From: JAEUIE01 sp046350055
GTDB taxonomy: Bacteria > Planctomycetota > Planctomycetia > Gemmatales > HRBIN36
Reading direction: 5' to 3'
DNA: 64,000 nt
Assembly: GCA_046350055.1 (NCBI GenBank)
Contig: JAXMBC010000001.1
Coordinates: 2,790,001-2,854,000, forward strand
Of the stretch, positions 1-8,172 are shown piece by piece. Position 1 is the stretch's first letter. Each line of letters starts with the position of its first letter. The notes beneath the pieces were generated by a model, which did not search any database, had not been told where the DNA came from, and saw only the letters and a list, made by a program, of their open reading frames with translations. The position numbers and the translations under genes were made by a program.

Positions 1-548
1 GGGGGCAGACCCGTCAGGTCGAGGGAGGCGCGTTTGAGCCAGGTAGCCTTGTCCGTCTCAGCCTGCAGGGGTAGCGAAGCAGATTCCAGCCGATGCTGGA
101 CGAAGCGATCCAGAGGTTGCCGGCTCCAGCCTGTGTTTTTTACCTTGGGAAGTATTGGACGTTGCGGGGCCTGAAATGCCCAGTGTTCCTCCCACTTGGC
201 TCCACTGGCAATCCACTTCTTCAGCAACTCCTTCTGCTTACTTGACATGGGCCGGTTGGCTTCAGGTGGTGGCATCACCTCCGTGGCGTCTTCTGAGCAG
301 ATGCGCTGAATGATCTCGCTCTCATCCGGTTTGCCTGGAACAATGATGTTTTTGCGGAAGGCGCCTTCCCTGGTATCAAGCCGAAGCTTGGCCTTGCGGG
401 CACTGGCATCAGGCCCGTGGCAGTGGAAGCACTTGTCGGAGAGAATAGGGTAGATGTCACGACCAAAGTCAGGGGATTGGGCGTGACTAAACTGATGGAG
501 ACTACACAGTAACAATACTGCCATCACATAAGGCATGACGACTCTCAT
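1..548 (-). CDS. PSCyt1/DUF1549 planctomycete cytochrome protein, N-terminal part (runs off window)
   Basis: The translated N-terminus has a hydrophobic leader (residues 1-23, ending SHAQ), so the product is exported. A haem-binding CFHCH motif follows at residues 40-44, and then the MPPPEANRPMS segment typical of the PSCyt1 domain. From about residue 130 it runs through HWAFQAPQRP into a DRFVQHRLE...LKRASLDLTGLP stretch that matches the start of DUF1549. Such proteins are abundant and secreted in Planctomycetes; their substrate is usually unknown. The start could be ATG 548 or the in-frame ATG 536; neither has a clear Shine-Dalgarno sequence. The gene continues beyond base 1, so the DUF1553 end expected of the family is not visible. 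Confidence 0.82.
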   Translation of the reverse strand, partial: MRVVMPYVMAVLLLCSLHQFSHAQSPDFGRDIYPILSDKCFHCHGPDASARKAKLRLDTREGAFRKNIIVPGKPDESEIIQRICSEDATEVMPPPEANRPMSSKQKELLKKWIASGAKWEEHWAFQAPQRPILPKVKNTGWSRQPLDRFVQHRLESASLPLQAETDKATWLKRASLDLTGLP

Positions 549-627
549 TGGTGGGCTGTCATCTTATCAGGTTGAAGGCAAGTGCAACAAGCGGTCTGAT
601 TATCAAACTCGTCCTGACGCGCCGTCG

Positions 628-930
628 CTAGCAATGCCAACGTATAGCAAAGGACCTGGCCTCGGAGAAGCAGTCTGGTGTCGTTGCGTCGCCTCGTGGT
701 CCCAGGAAGCCAGGCCAGTCTTCCCCCGGACGCGTGGACAGATCGGGAGACAGCGGAATGTTGGATTGAGCGAGTGAACTCACTTCGATGGCTTGATCCA
801 GAGGTCGGGTACTGGCAACCCGTTTCGTGGTGTCGTGGAACGGGGCAGGCAGATACCACCAGATCCATAATCCAAAGGCTCCGGAGATGAGCACGAGAAA
901 CAGAATAGTTGCAATGCCCAGGCGTTTCAT
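628..930 (-). pseudogene. Truncated N-terminus of a PQQ-type beta-propeller protein
   Basis: A 100-codon reading frame starts with a membrane leader (MKRLGIATILFLVLISGAFG) and reaches EDWPGFLGPRGD. In intact planctomycete PQQ-like beta-propeller proteins this kind of DWPxFLGPxRD motif opens a propeller of several hundred residues. Here the frame stops about 20 residues later and no propeller blades follow in any frame before the next gene at 548. I read it as the 5' remnant of a gene whose body was deleted. It could instead be expressed as a short membrane peptide, but the diagnostic motif at its very end argues for decay. Confidence 0.6.
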
Positions 931-999
931 GTGAACCCAATCCAGGATTTTCCAGGGACGTGCAGTCTTATGTAGGTTCTCAGTACATAAGTCTATTTA

Positions 1000-1029
1000 T
1001 TGCAAGCACTTACAATCATTGTCTAATAT
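1000..1029 (+). promoter_or_regulatory. Putative sigma70-type promoter of the SUF operon
   Basis: TTGCAA at 1000-1005 and TAATAT at 1024-1029 are separated by 18 bases. They lie in an AT-rich stretch, about 60 bases upstream of the Rrf2 regulator start and just before a palindrome. Match to consensus is reasonable but not perfect, and the call is from sequence only. Confidence 0.45.
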
Positions 1030-1060
1030 ACACACTTCAGTAGACATTGGACCTTTCAAG

Positions 1061-1078
1061 CCTATACTATTTAGTAGG
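1061..1078. promoter_or_regulatory. Palindromic operator candidate upstream of the Rrf2 regulator
   Basis: The core TACTATTTAGTA (1065-1076) is a perfect inverted repeat, TACTA-TT-TAGTA. An outer pair CCTA/TAGG lies at the ends of CCTATACTATTTAGTAGG. It sits between the putative -10 box and the regulator start at 1087. Rrf2/IscR/SufR-type regulators often bind such sites and control their own operon, so autoregulation is the likely role. This is an inference from position and symmetry. Confidence 0.5.
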
Positions 1079-1086
1079 ATATATCC

Positions 1087-1680
1087 ATGAAAATCACCTC
1101 ACAAGAAGAGTATGGTCTGCGATGCCTGTTGCAGCTCGCCAAGGCTTGCCCCGAGGCCAGTTTAAGCATTGGTGACATTGCAGAACGTGAAGGCCTTTCC
1201 ACGCCCTACACCGCCAAGTTGCTGAGTGTACTGCGACAGGAAGGGTTTATCGACAGCACGTTGGGCCGATCCGGTGGCTATCGACTTGCCAAGCCTGCTG
1301 ATCAACTAGGGCTTGGAACCGTCATGCATGCTATTGGTGAGAGGCTCTTCGATGAAGACCAATACTGCAACAAGCATGCTGGCACTGAAACAGCGGGTAC
1401 CTGTGTGCATCTGGCTGGCTGTAACTTGCGGTCGCTCTGGCAAACGCTGGAAGGCTGCATGCAGCACATACTCAATGGCTTGACACTGGCAGATCTGTTG
1501 AAGACTGACACGCCTTGGCAGGATATCCTGCAACAGCGGCTTTCAGCACTGACATTGACCGAGATCAAGCCTTTGACCAGCAGGCGGGACGAATCGCCTC
1601 ATCAGACTACGCTACGGTTGAGAGACCGCATCATGGAAAAATCACCAGTCATCACGCATTCCCTGGCAACTGACAACTAG
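1087..1680 (+). CDS. Rrf2-family transcriptional regulator of the SUF operon
   Basis: The 197-residue protein has an N-terminal winged helix (KITSQEEYGLRCLLQLA...YTAKLLSVLRQEG...RSGGYRLAKP) typical of Rrf2/IscR. Three cysteines follow at residues 94, 106 and 112. Their placement matches the cluster-binding loop of IscR-like sensors, so it may carry an Fe-S cluster and sense demand for cluster synthesis. It is the first gene of the sufBCD-sufSE cluster on the same strand and has a palindrome directly upstream, so it probably regulates this operon. The last ~55 residues extend past the usual Rrf2 fold (about 140-160 residues) and I see no known domain there. A weak AGGA lies 7 bases before the ATG. 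Confidence 0.9.
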   Translation: MKITSQEEYGLRCLLQLAKACPEASLSIGDIAEREGLSTPYTAKLLSVLRQEGFIDSTLGRSGGYRLAKPADQLGLGTVMHAIGERLFDEDQYCNKHAGTETAGTCVHLAGCNLRSLWQTLEGCMQHILNGLTLADLLKTDTPWQDILQQRLSALTLTEIKPLTSRRDESPHQTTLRLRDRIMEKSPVITHSLATDN

Positions 1681-1745
1681 CAACGGACGAAGACAGTAGA
1701 GGAGATCTCAGCCACTCCTCACGGTATTCATAGTTCAGGAAACCC

Positions 1746-3185
1746 ATGACCACCGATACGCAAACACTGAATGAACTGGCCAGTCGCGAGTATAAGGAAG
1801 GCTTCTACTCCGAGATCGAGACTGATCAGATCGCACCCGGGCTCAGTGAAGAGACGATTCGTCTTATCAGCAGGAAGAAGAACGAACCTCAATTCATGCT
1901 CGACTTTCGTTTGAAAGCCTACCGCAACTGGCTGAAGATGGAGGAACCTCGCTGGTGGCCCAATCTGAACATTGGCCCCATCGACTACCAGGGACTCAGC
2001 TACTACTCCGCACCCAGCCTGAAAGTGGATAAGGAGCAACTCGACCAGGTCTTCGAAAAGCTCGGTATCTCTCTACAGGAGAAGGAACGCCTCACCGGTG
2101 GTACCAATGTGGCTGTGGATGCCGTATTTGACAGCGTGTCGGTGAAGACAACCTTTCAGAAGGAACTGGCCGAACGAGGCATTATCTTTTGCTCCTTCAG
2201 TGAAGCAGTGCAGCATCACCCGGCGCTGGTGGAAAAGTACATGGGCTCGGTGGTGCCCGCCAATGACAACTACTTCGCCGCCCTCAACTCCGCTGTCTTC
2301 TCCGATGGCAGTTTTGTTTACATCCCCAAGGGTGTGCGCTGCCCGATGGAACTCAGCACCTACTTCCGCATCAATGCAGCAGGCACCGGCCAGTTCGAAC
2401 GTACGCTGATCATTGCAGAAGAAGGGGCCTACGTCAGTTACCTCGAAGGCTGTACTGCCCCCATGCGGGATGAGAATCAGTTGCACGCTGCGGTGGTTGA
2501 GCTCGTTGCTGCAGGCGACAAGGCCCAGATCAAGTACAGCACCGTGCAGAACTGGTATCCCGGCGACGCTGAGGGGCGGGGTGGAATCTACAACTTCGTT
2601 ACCAAGCGAGGTATCTGCAAAGGCATCGCTTCCAAGATCAGTTGGACCCAGGTGGAGACCGGCTCCGCCATCACGTGGAAGTACCCGAGCGTGATCCTGC
2701 AAGGCAACGATTCTGTCGGCGAATTCTACTCGGTGGCTCTTACCAAGGGCAAGCAGCAGGCTGACACGGGCACCAAGATGGTCCACCTTGGCAAGAACAC
2801 CAGCAGCACCATCGTCAGCAAGGGAATCTCGGCGGGCAATGGCCAGAACACCTACCGCGGTCTGGTGAAGATTAACAAGGGAGCTGAGAACGCCCGCAAC
2901 TATTCCCAGTGCGATTCCATGCTGCTGGGGGACCGCTGCGGGGCTCATACGTTCCCTTACATCGAAGTGAAGAACCCTACCGCCAAGGTGGAACACGAAG
3001 CCAGCACCAGCAAAATCGGTGAAGACCAGATCTTCTACTGCAACCAGCGAGGCATCAGCACCGAAGACGCCGTCAGTATGATTGTCAATGGTTTCTGCAA
3101 AGAGGTCTTCAACGAACTGCCCATGGAGTTCGCCGTGGAGGCCCAGAAACTGCTGGGGATCAGCCTGGAAGGCAGCGTGGGGTGA
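1746..3185 (+). CDS. sufB: Fe-S cluster scaffold protein SufB
   Basis: The 479-residue product is full length for SufB. It shows family hallmarks such as GLSYYSAP, SAVFSDGSFVYIPKGVRCP, the ISWTQVETGSAITWKYPS segment, and a C-terminal HEASTSKIGEDQIFYCNQRG block. SufB is the scaffold of the SufBC2D complex, where Fe-S clusters are assembled in the cytoplasm. sufC, sufD and a sufS-sufE fusion follow on the same strand, giving a complete SUF pathway. The ATG at 1746 is preceded by AGGAAACCC, an acceptable ribosome binding site. The 213-base gap to sufC is long for an operon; I see no terminator in it. Confidence 0.97.
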   Translation: MTTDTQTLNELASREYKEGFYSEIETDQIAPGLSEETIRLISRKKNEPQFMLDFRLKAYRNWLKMEEPRWWPNLNIGPIDYQGLSYYSAPSLKVDKEQLDQVFEKLGISLQEKERLTGGTNVAVDAVFDSVSVKTTFQKELAERGIIFCSFSEAVQHHPALVEKYMGSVVPANDNYFAALNSAVFSDGSFVYIPKGVRCPMELSTYFRINAAGTGQFERTLIIAEEGAYVSYLEGCTAPMRDENQLHAAVVELVAAGDKAQIKYSTVQNWYPGDAEGRGGIYNFVTKRGICKGIASKISWTQVETGSAITWKYPSVILQGNDSVGEFYSVALTKGKQQADTGTKMVHLGKNTSSTIVSKGISAGNGQNTYRGLVKINKGAENARNYSQCDSMLLGDRCGAHTFPYIEVKNPTAKVEHEASTSKIGEDQIFYCNQRGISTEDAVSMIVNGFCKEVFNELPMEFAVEAQKLLGISLEGSVG

Positions 3186-3398
3186 TGCCGCACGTGTTCA
3201 AGCATCGATAGCTTTCCGCACCGCGACTTGGCCGACATGTACACCATGTTTAGACCATTTCATAGAGCGAGGCTTGGGATGTGGAAGACGTAGAGTAAAT
3301 TCAGACCATCAGGAAAGTCTGGCCCAACAAGCTACAGTCAGTGCAACATAAGACACCAATTTCAACAGCAAAACACCCAGAGAGACGAAAGCAGACGA

Positions 3399-4166
3399 AT
3401 GCTCACCATCGATAACCTCCACGCCCGTGTTGAAGACAAGGAGATCCTCAAGGGACTCTCCCTGGAAGTCCGTCCCGGCGAAGTGCATGCCATCATGGGG
3501 CCGAATGGCTCAGGCAAGAGTACCCTGGCGGGTGTTTTGGCTGGCCGCGATGCCTTCGATGTTACCGAAGGCTCCATCACCTTCGATGGCAAAGACCTGC
3601 TTGAACTGGATCCCGAAGAGCGGGCCTGCGAAGGCCTCTTCCTGGCTTTCCAGTACCCTGTCGAAATCCCCGGCGTAGGTAATACCTACTTCCTGCGTGC
3701 TGCGGTGAACGCCAAACGGAAATACCTGGGTCTGCCCGAACTCGACGCTGCCCAGTTCATGAAGCTGGTCCGTGAAAAGCTCAAGCTCATTCACATGAGC
3801 GAAGAACTGCTCAAACGACCCGTCAACGAAGGCTTCTCCGGTGGCGAGAAGAAGCGCAACGAAATCTTCCAGATGGCTGTGCTCGACCCCAAACTCGCCA
3901 TCCTCGATGAAACCGACTCTGGCCTCGATATTGATGCCCTCAAGATTGTCTCTGATGGTGTGAACGCCCTGCGCGACGGCAATCGTTCCTTTATCGTCAT
4001 TACTCACTATCAGCGGTTGCTCAACTACATCGTCCCCGACTTTGTCCATGTGCTCGTCGATGGCCGCATCGTCAAATCGGGGGGCAAGGAACTCGCCTTC
4101 GACCTTGAAGCCAAGGGATACGATGGCATCAAGGCAGATCTCAAGAAACAACTGGCCACTGCTTAA
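3399..4166 (+). CDS. sufC: Fe-S cluster assembly ATPase SufC
   Basis: The 255-residue ABC-type ATPase carries Walker A GPNGSGKST near residue 32, an ABC signature FSGGEKKRNEI, and the Walker B region LAILDETDSGLDIDAL. The motif DETDSGLD, with E-T-D-S-G in place of the E-P-T-S of transporters, is characteristic of SufC. SufC binds SufB and SufD and powers conformational change in the SufBC2D scaffold. It is followed after 33 bases by sufD. Confidence 0.97.
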   Translation: MLTIDNLHARVEDKEILKGLSLEVRPGEVHAIMGPNGSGKSTLAGVLAGRDAFDVTEGSITFDGKDLLELDPEERACEGLFLAFQYPVEIPGVGNTYFLRAAVNAKRKYLGLPELDAAQFMKLVREKLKLIHMSEELLKRPVNEGFSGGEKKRNEIFQMAVLDPKLAILDETDSGLDIDALKIVSDGVNALRDGNRSFIVITHYQRLLNYIVPDFVHVLVDGRIVKSGGKELAFDLEAKGYDGIKADLKKQLATA

Positions 4167-4199
4167 TCACTTGCACCACCAGACCAAGGCACCCTGAAG

Positions 4200-5525
4200 A
4201 TGTCTCTCGTAGCACCCAGTCCCGAAGCTCGCGCCCGGCTCAGCCAGTTACTCCAGTTCCATGGCACGCTGGAGCAGGAAACCAGCAACACGGATGCTCC
4301 GCTGCTTCGCCGCATCCGCACCGCTGCCCTGGGCCGCATTGAAGACGAAGGTTTTCCCGCCCCGAAGGACGAGGAGTGGCGCTTCACCTCGCTAAATGGA
4401 TTCTACACCAGTCAATTCTCCCTGCCGCAGCACGCACCGCTGAAGAAATCGCAACTCACGCCGGTCCTGTCGCTGCCCGGCACCCACCGCCTCATCTGTT
4501 ACCAGGGCATCTGGCAACATGCATTGTCATCCGCCACCGAATTGCCCCGTGGCTGCAGCATCCTTTCGCTGAACGATGCACTGAAAACCATCCCCGATAA
4601 GGTCGAAGCCTGGCTCGATCGTCAGGCACACCAGCAAGGCAATATCTTCGCAGCTCTGAATTCAGCTTTCCTTCAAGATGCGCTGGTCATTCACCTGGGT
4701 CACGAATGTGTAGTCGAGCAGCCCATTCACCTGGCGATGGTGGAAGCTGGTGCAGGATATTACGCGTTTCCCCGCATTCTGTTCATTGCTGAGCGACACA
4801 GTCAGGCTACTATCATCGAGAGTTACCAATCGCTGGGCGACGCTGCCGACTGTACGTGTGCTGTCACTGAGTTTGTGATGGCTGATGAAGCCCAGCTGGA
4901 TCACTACCGCTTCAACGATGTCAACCGCACCAGCTGTCACTTTGCTTCACAGCATCTGAAGTCCAAGCGGGGTACCCACTTCCGTAGCCACGCCTTTACC
5001 CTGGGTGGCGGACTGGTGCGGAACGATCTTTATGCCCACCTGGGAGCAGAGAACAGCGAGACCACGTTCAATGGTCTCTACACCGCCGATGGTACCCGCC
5101 TGGTCGATAACCATACTACCATCGACCATGCCATGCCCCATTGCAACAGTCATGAGATCTACAAGGGGATCATCGGCGATAAGGGCAAGGGAGTGTTCAA
5201 TGGCAAGATCTTCGTTCGGCAGGATGCCCAGAAGACTGATGCCAAGCAGACTAACCAGACCGTGCTGCTCTCTGCAGATGCCACCATCGATACCAAGCCG
5301 CAGCTCGAAATCTTCGCTGACGATGTGAAGTGCACTCACGGTGCCACGGTAGGCCAGCTCGATGACGAGATGCTCTTTTACCTCCGCAGCAGGGGCATCA
5401 GCAAAACCGAGGCACAGTCCATCCTGGTCTATGCCTTCGCCAACGACATCATTAGCCGGGTGCATGTTGAGCCGTTGAAAGACGTGCTTGAACACCGCTT
5501 CCTCCAGGCTGAACCGCTAGAATAA
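4200..5525 (+). CDS. sufD: Fe-S cluster assembly protein SufD
   Basis: The 441-residue protein has the SufD/SufB right-handed beta-helix core (RTSCHFASQHLKSKRGTHFRSHAFTLGG...NGLYTADGTRLVDNHTTIDH) and the C-terminal CTHGATVGQLDDEMLFYLRSRGIS block. An N-terminal region holds the EWRFTSL segment seen in SufD. It is the SufB partner in the SufBC2D complex. The gene begins 33 bases after sufC and ends 4 bases before the sufS-sufE start, so translation of the last three genes is probably coupled. Confidence 0.95.
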   Translation: MSLVAPSPEARARLSQLLQFHGTLEQETSNTDAPLLRRIRTAALGRIEDEGFPAPKDEEWRFTSLNGFYTSQFSLPQHAPLKKSQLTPVLSLPGTHRLICYQGIWQHALSSATELPRGCSILSLNDALKTIPDKVEAWLDRQAHQQGNIFAALNSAFLQDALVIHLGHECVVEQPIHLAMVEAGAGYYAFPRILFIAERHSQATIIESYQSLGDAADCTCAVTEFVMADEAQLDHYRFNDVNRTSCHFASQHLKSKRGTHFRSHAFTLGGGLVRNDLYAHLGAENSETTFNGLYTADGTRLVDNHTTIDHAMPHCNSHEIYKGIIGDKGKGVFNGKIFVRQDAQKTDAKQTNQTVLLSADATIDTKPQLEIFADDVKCTHGATVGQLDDEMLFYLRSRGISKTEAQSILVYAFANDIISRVHVEPLKDVLEHRFLQAEPLE

Positions 5526-5529
5526 CTTC

Positions 5530-7296
5530 ATGTCCCAGAAGCCGCCACGTACCCTGACTCCTGCTCCGTTCATCGATGTGCGGAAGGATTTCCCCATCTT
5601 TGGGCAGCAAGTGCATGGCAAGCCGCTGGTGTTTCTGGATAGTGGTGCCTCTACCCAGAAGCCGCGAGCCGTCATCGATGCGATGACTCGCTATTACGAA
5701 ACCACCCACGCGAATATCCACCGGGGCAACTACCAGCTGAGTCTGGAAGCCACCCGGGAATACGAGGATGCCCGTGCCAAGGTAGCTGCCTTCCTTGGTG
5801 TAAAAGATGTCGCCGAAGTGATCTTCACCAAGGGTTCCACCGAGAGCATCAACCTCGTTGCTTCCTCACTGGGTCGTCTGCTTCTGCAGCCTAGCGACGA
5901 GATTCTCCTCAGCACGCTGGAGCATCATTCCAATATCGTCCCCTGGCAACTTATTGCCGAGCAGCGCGGTGCTGTGATCAAGGTCATTCCCATCTCTGAT
6001 GCGGGCGAACTCCAGTTCGATGAGCTAAACACGCTTCTCACCAGCAAGACGAAGATCGTCGCTGTTACGCATCTCTCCAACGCTCTCGGCAGCATGATTG
6101 ATGTGAAGACGATCATCAAGAAGGCCCATGCTGTGGGGGCAGCGGTAGTGGTCGATGGTGCCCAGTGGGTAGCTCATCATACGACGAACATTCCCGACCT
6201 CGACGCCGATTTCTACGCTTTCTCTGCCCACAAGCTCTATGGCCCCACCGGCATTGGCGTGCTTTATGGCAAGCGCCACTGGCTCGAACAGATGCCTCCC
6301 TACCAGGGAGGCGGGGACATGATCAAGCAGGTCTCCTTTGCCGGGACGACCTATGCCGAGTTGCCCAACAAGTTTGAAGCTGGTACCCCGCCGATAGCTG
6401 AGGCCATAGGTCTGGGAGCGGCCATCGATTATCTGCAAGCCCTTGGCATGGAACGTATTGCCGAGCAGGAACAGGCTTTGCTGCAGTACCTGGAAAAACG
6501 GCTTCGAGAAGTTCCCGGGCTGCGCATCATCGGGACCGCCGCCAGGAAGAGCGGCGCCGTCTCCTTCGTCCTCGAAAAGCCTGCCATCACCCCGTACGAC
6601 CTCGGTATCCAACTCGATCTCTATGGTGTGGCAGTACGCACGGGACATCATTGCTGCCAGCCGCTCATGGAACGTCTCGGTTTGTCAGCGACTGTCCGAG
6701 CTTCTCTTGGCATCTACAACAACCGGCAGGATGTTGACGCCCTGGTGGATGCACTCCAGCAGATATGCAGGAAGTCTGCTCCCGCAACGTCTCTAAGCAT
6801 CCCCATGGTAATGACCAGCGATGTCAGTTACCCGAAAGCCTTTGCAGCCAGCCCGCAGGCTGCTGCGGATGAACTCCTTGCTGACTTCGAACTTTTCGAT
6901 AACTGGAATGATCGCTACCAGTACATCATCGACCTGGGGGCCAAACTGCCTGCTTTCCCGGAAAGCGAACGCATCGAGGAGAACCGTGTGCATGGCTGCC
7001 AGAGCACGGTGTACCTGTCGGCCCGCAAACGCCAGGGTACGCTGAACACGCTCGACTTCGTTGCTGACAGTGATGCCGACATTGTCCGCGGCTTGATTGC
7101 TATCCTGCATCGCCTCTTCAGTGGCCAGGCTGCCCGCAACATCCTGGCCTTTGATATTAATCATTTCCTCAGCCAGCTGGGCCTGGACAAGAACCTCGCC
7201 CTTACCCGCCGCAACGGCCTCGCCAGCATGATCAGCCGCATCCGAAAGCTGGCTGAGTACATCGAAGCATCCTGCGTTGAATGCCACAACTGTTGA
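5530..7296 (+). CDS. SufS-SufE fusion: cysteine desulfurase with fused sulfur acceptor
   Basis: Residues 1-415 are a group II cysteine desulfurase: PLP lysine K235 in FSAHKLYGPTG, the HHSNIVPWQ segment, and catalytic C375 in RTGHHCCQP. Residues ~440-575 are a SufE domain with its acceptor cysteine C490 in RVHGCQSTVYLS. SufS takes sulfur from cysteine as a persulfide and SufE accepts it for delivery to SufB. Here both steps are in one 588-residue chain joined by a short linker (about 416-438). The C-terminus ends SCVECHNC, with three extra cysteines whose role is unknown. No separate sufE or sufU is visible nearby. It is the last gene of the operon. Confidence 0.95.
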   Translation: MSQKPPRTLTPAPFIDVRKDFPIFGQQVHGKPLVFLDSGASTQKPRAVIDAMTRYYETTHANIHRGNYQLSLEATREYEDARAKVAAFLGVKDVAEVIFTKGSTESINLVASSLGRLLLQPSDEILLSTLEHHSNIVPWQLIAEQRGAVIKVIPISDAGELQFDELNTLLTSKTKIVAVTHLSNALGSMIDVKTIIKKAHAVGAAVVVDGAQWVAHHTTNIPDLDADFYAFSAHKLYGPTGIGVLYGKRHWLEQMPPYQGGGDMIKQVSFAGTTYAELPNKFEAGTPPIAEAIGLGAAIDYLQALGMERIAEQEQALLQYLEKRLREVPGLRIIGTAARKSGAVSFVLEKPAITPYDLGIQLDLYGVAVRTGHHCCQPLMERLGLSATVRASLGIYNNRQDVDALVDALQQICRKSAPATSLSIPMVMTSDVSYPKAFAASPQAAADELLADFELFDNWNDRYQYIIDLGAKLPAFPESERIEENRVHGCQSTVYLSARKRQGTLNTLDFVADSDADIVRGLIAILHRLFSGQAARNILAFDINHFLSQLGLDKNLALTRRNGLASMISRIRKLAEYIEASCVECHNC

Positions 7297-7313
7297 ACGG
7301 ATTCTTACTTAAC

Positions 7314-7814
7314 TTATGCAATGCTCTTCATGCTTTTGCGTTTGGCCGAGTTGCGAATTGTCGTCCGATTGATCACAACCGATTGGAAACTTATCTTAAG
7401 CGTGCTTCCATCACTGAGCAGGATACGGTGCTCAAGTGCATCATCGTTGACATCCACCTCGTCGTATAACCAGTGTCGATACGATTTGGTAAAAGGGAAT
7501 GTGGCAGTGGCTGAGGTGCGTACCACAGAGTCTGCCAGAACATACACCAGCGACACCAGGTGTTCATCTTTTAAAAGCGTAATAAATGCTAATGGTATCT
7601 GCTGATTGACCGTCGTTTCAATTCCCACCATTTCAGCATCATGCAGATTTAGCCGTGACAACTGCCATGCTTGTCCGGTGAAGCAGGATCGCATCTTCTT
7701 GAGATGCTTTTGATATTGGAGGATGGCGTTCTGCCATGCGTTATCTGCGCGATCAGCTATGTCAGCATCGCTCGAGTTGAATTGAGCGAAAAGCTCCGGA
7801 GTGAAGAACTTCAT
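7314..7814 (-). CDS. Hypothetical protein, possible immunity partner of the upstream toxin-like gene
   Basis: The product has about 166 residues when started at ATG 7814. This start lies 7 bases after the stop of the upstream 108-residue gene, which suggests translational coupling; an upstream ATG at 7859 would overlap that gene. The N-terminus MKFFTPELFAQFNSSDAD and the LNLHDAEMVG segment resemble cytoplasmic proteins annotated as DUF4085 (from memory, unverified). There is no signal peptide or membrane segment. Its position directly behind a toxin-like domain suggests an immunity protein, but that rests on context only. Confidence 0.6.
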   Translation of the reverse strand: MKFFTPELFAQFNSSDADIADRADNAWQNAILQYQKHLKKMRSCFTGQAWQLSRLNLHDAEMVGIETTVNQQIPLAFITLLKDEHLVSLVYVLADSVVRTSATATFPFTKSYRHWLYDEVDVNDDALEHRILLSDGSTLKISFQSVVINRTTIRNSAKRKSMKSIA

Positions 7815-7821
7815 CACCTGC

Positions 7822-8148
7822 TTAGAACGCTTGACGATGAGCTGTTTCATAGAACGCATGTCCGGAAGGAGGTCGATTCATGGGTTGATAGTGTGGCAAT
7901 GCATGGCGTCCTGCACTGGCATGGGGTGGGCATCGCTTGGCAAGGCCGTTTGCCATATGCTCGATCTGTCCTGCCAGGCTGCGATTTGCTTGAAGCGATG
8001 CACCACAAACTACAATATCATATCCTAGCTGTCGTTGTAGTACGGCTTCTGCCTCCGTGAGCAATCGTCCGCGAAGGACAGCACCTTTCCTGCCAAGACT
8101 AGCCTCGTAGATTCGAGGCTTGTTAGTTGGCGCAGGTAATGTTGGCAT
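7822..8148 (-). CDS. Small protein resembling a polymorphic-toxin C-terminal domain
   Basis: The 108-residue product has an internal segment GYDIVVCGASLQANRSLA and a C-terminal block ALPHYQP...GHAFYETAHR. Conserved HYQP and GHxFYE blocks like this occur at the C-termini of polymorphic toxins (Rhs/YD-repeat type) as I recall the family; I cannot name the domain with certainty. Here it stands alone: it has its own ribosome binding site AGGCGG 7 bases before ATG 8148 and no delivery or repeat domain upstream. The next gene follows after 7 bases and may be its immunity protein. It may be an orphan toxin tip left after recombination. Confidence 0.5.
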   Translation of the reverse strand: MPTLPAPTNKPRIYEASLGRKGAVLRGRLLTEAEAVLQRQLGYDIVVCGASLQANRSLAGQIEHMANGLAKRCPPHASAGRHALPHYQPMNRPPSGHAFYETAHRQAF

Positions 8149-8172
8149 TTCTATTCCGCCTGATTACCTGGA

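Noticed and set aside
2073..2996. 307-residue open frame on the minus strand
   Set aside because: It lies antisense to sufB, which is clearly real; the open frame is a codon-bias shadow with no family match.
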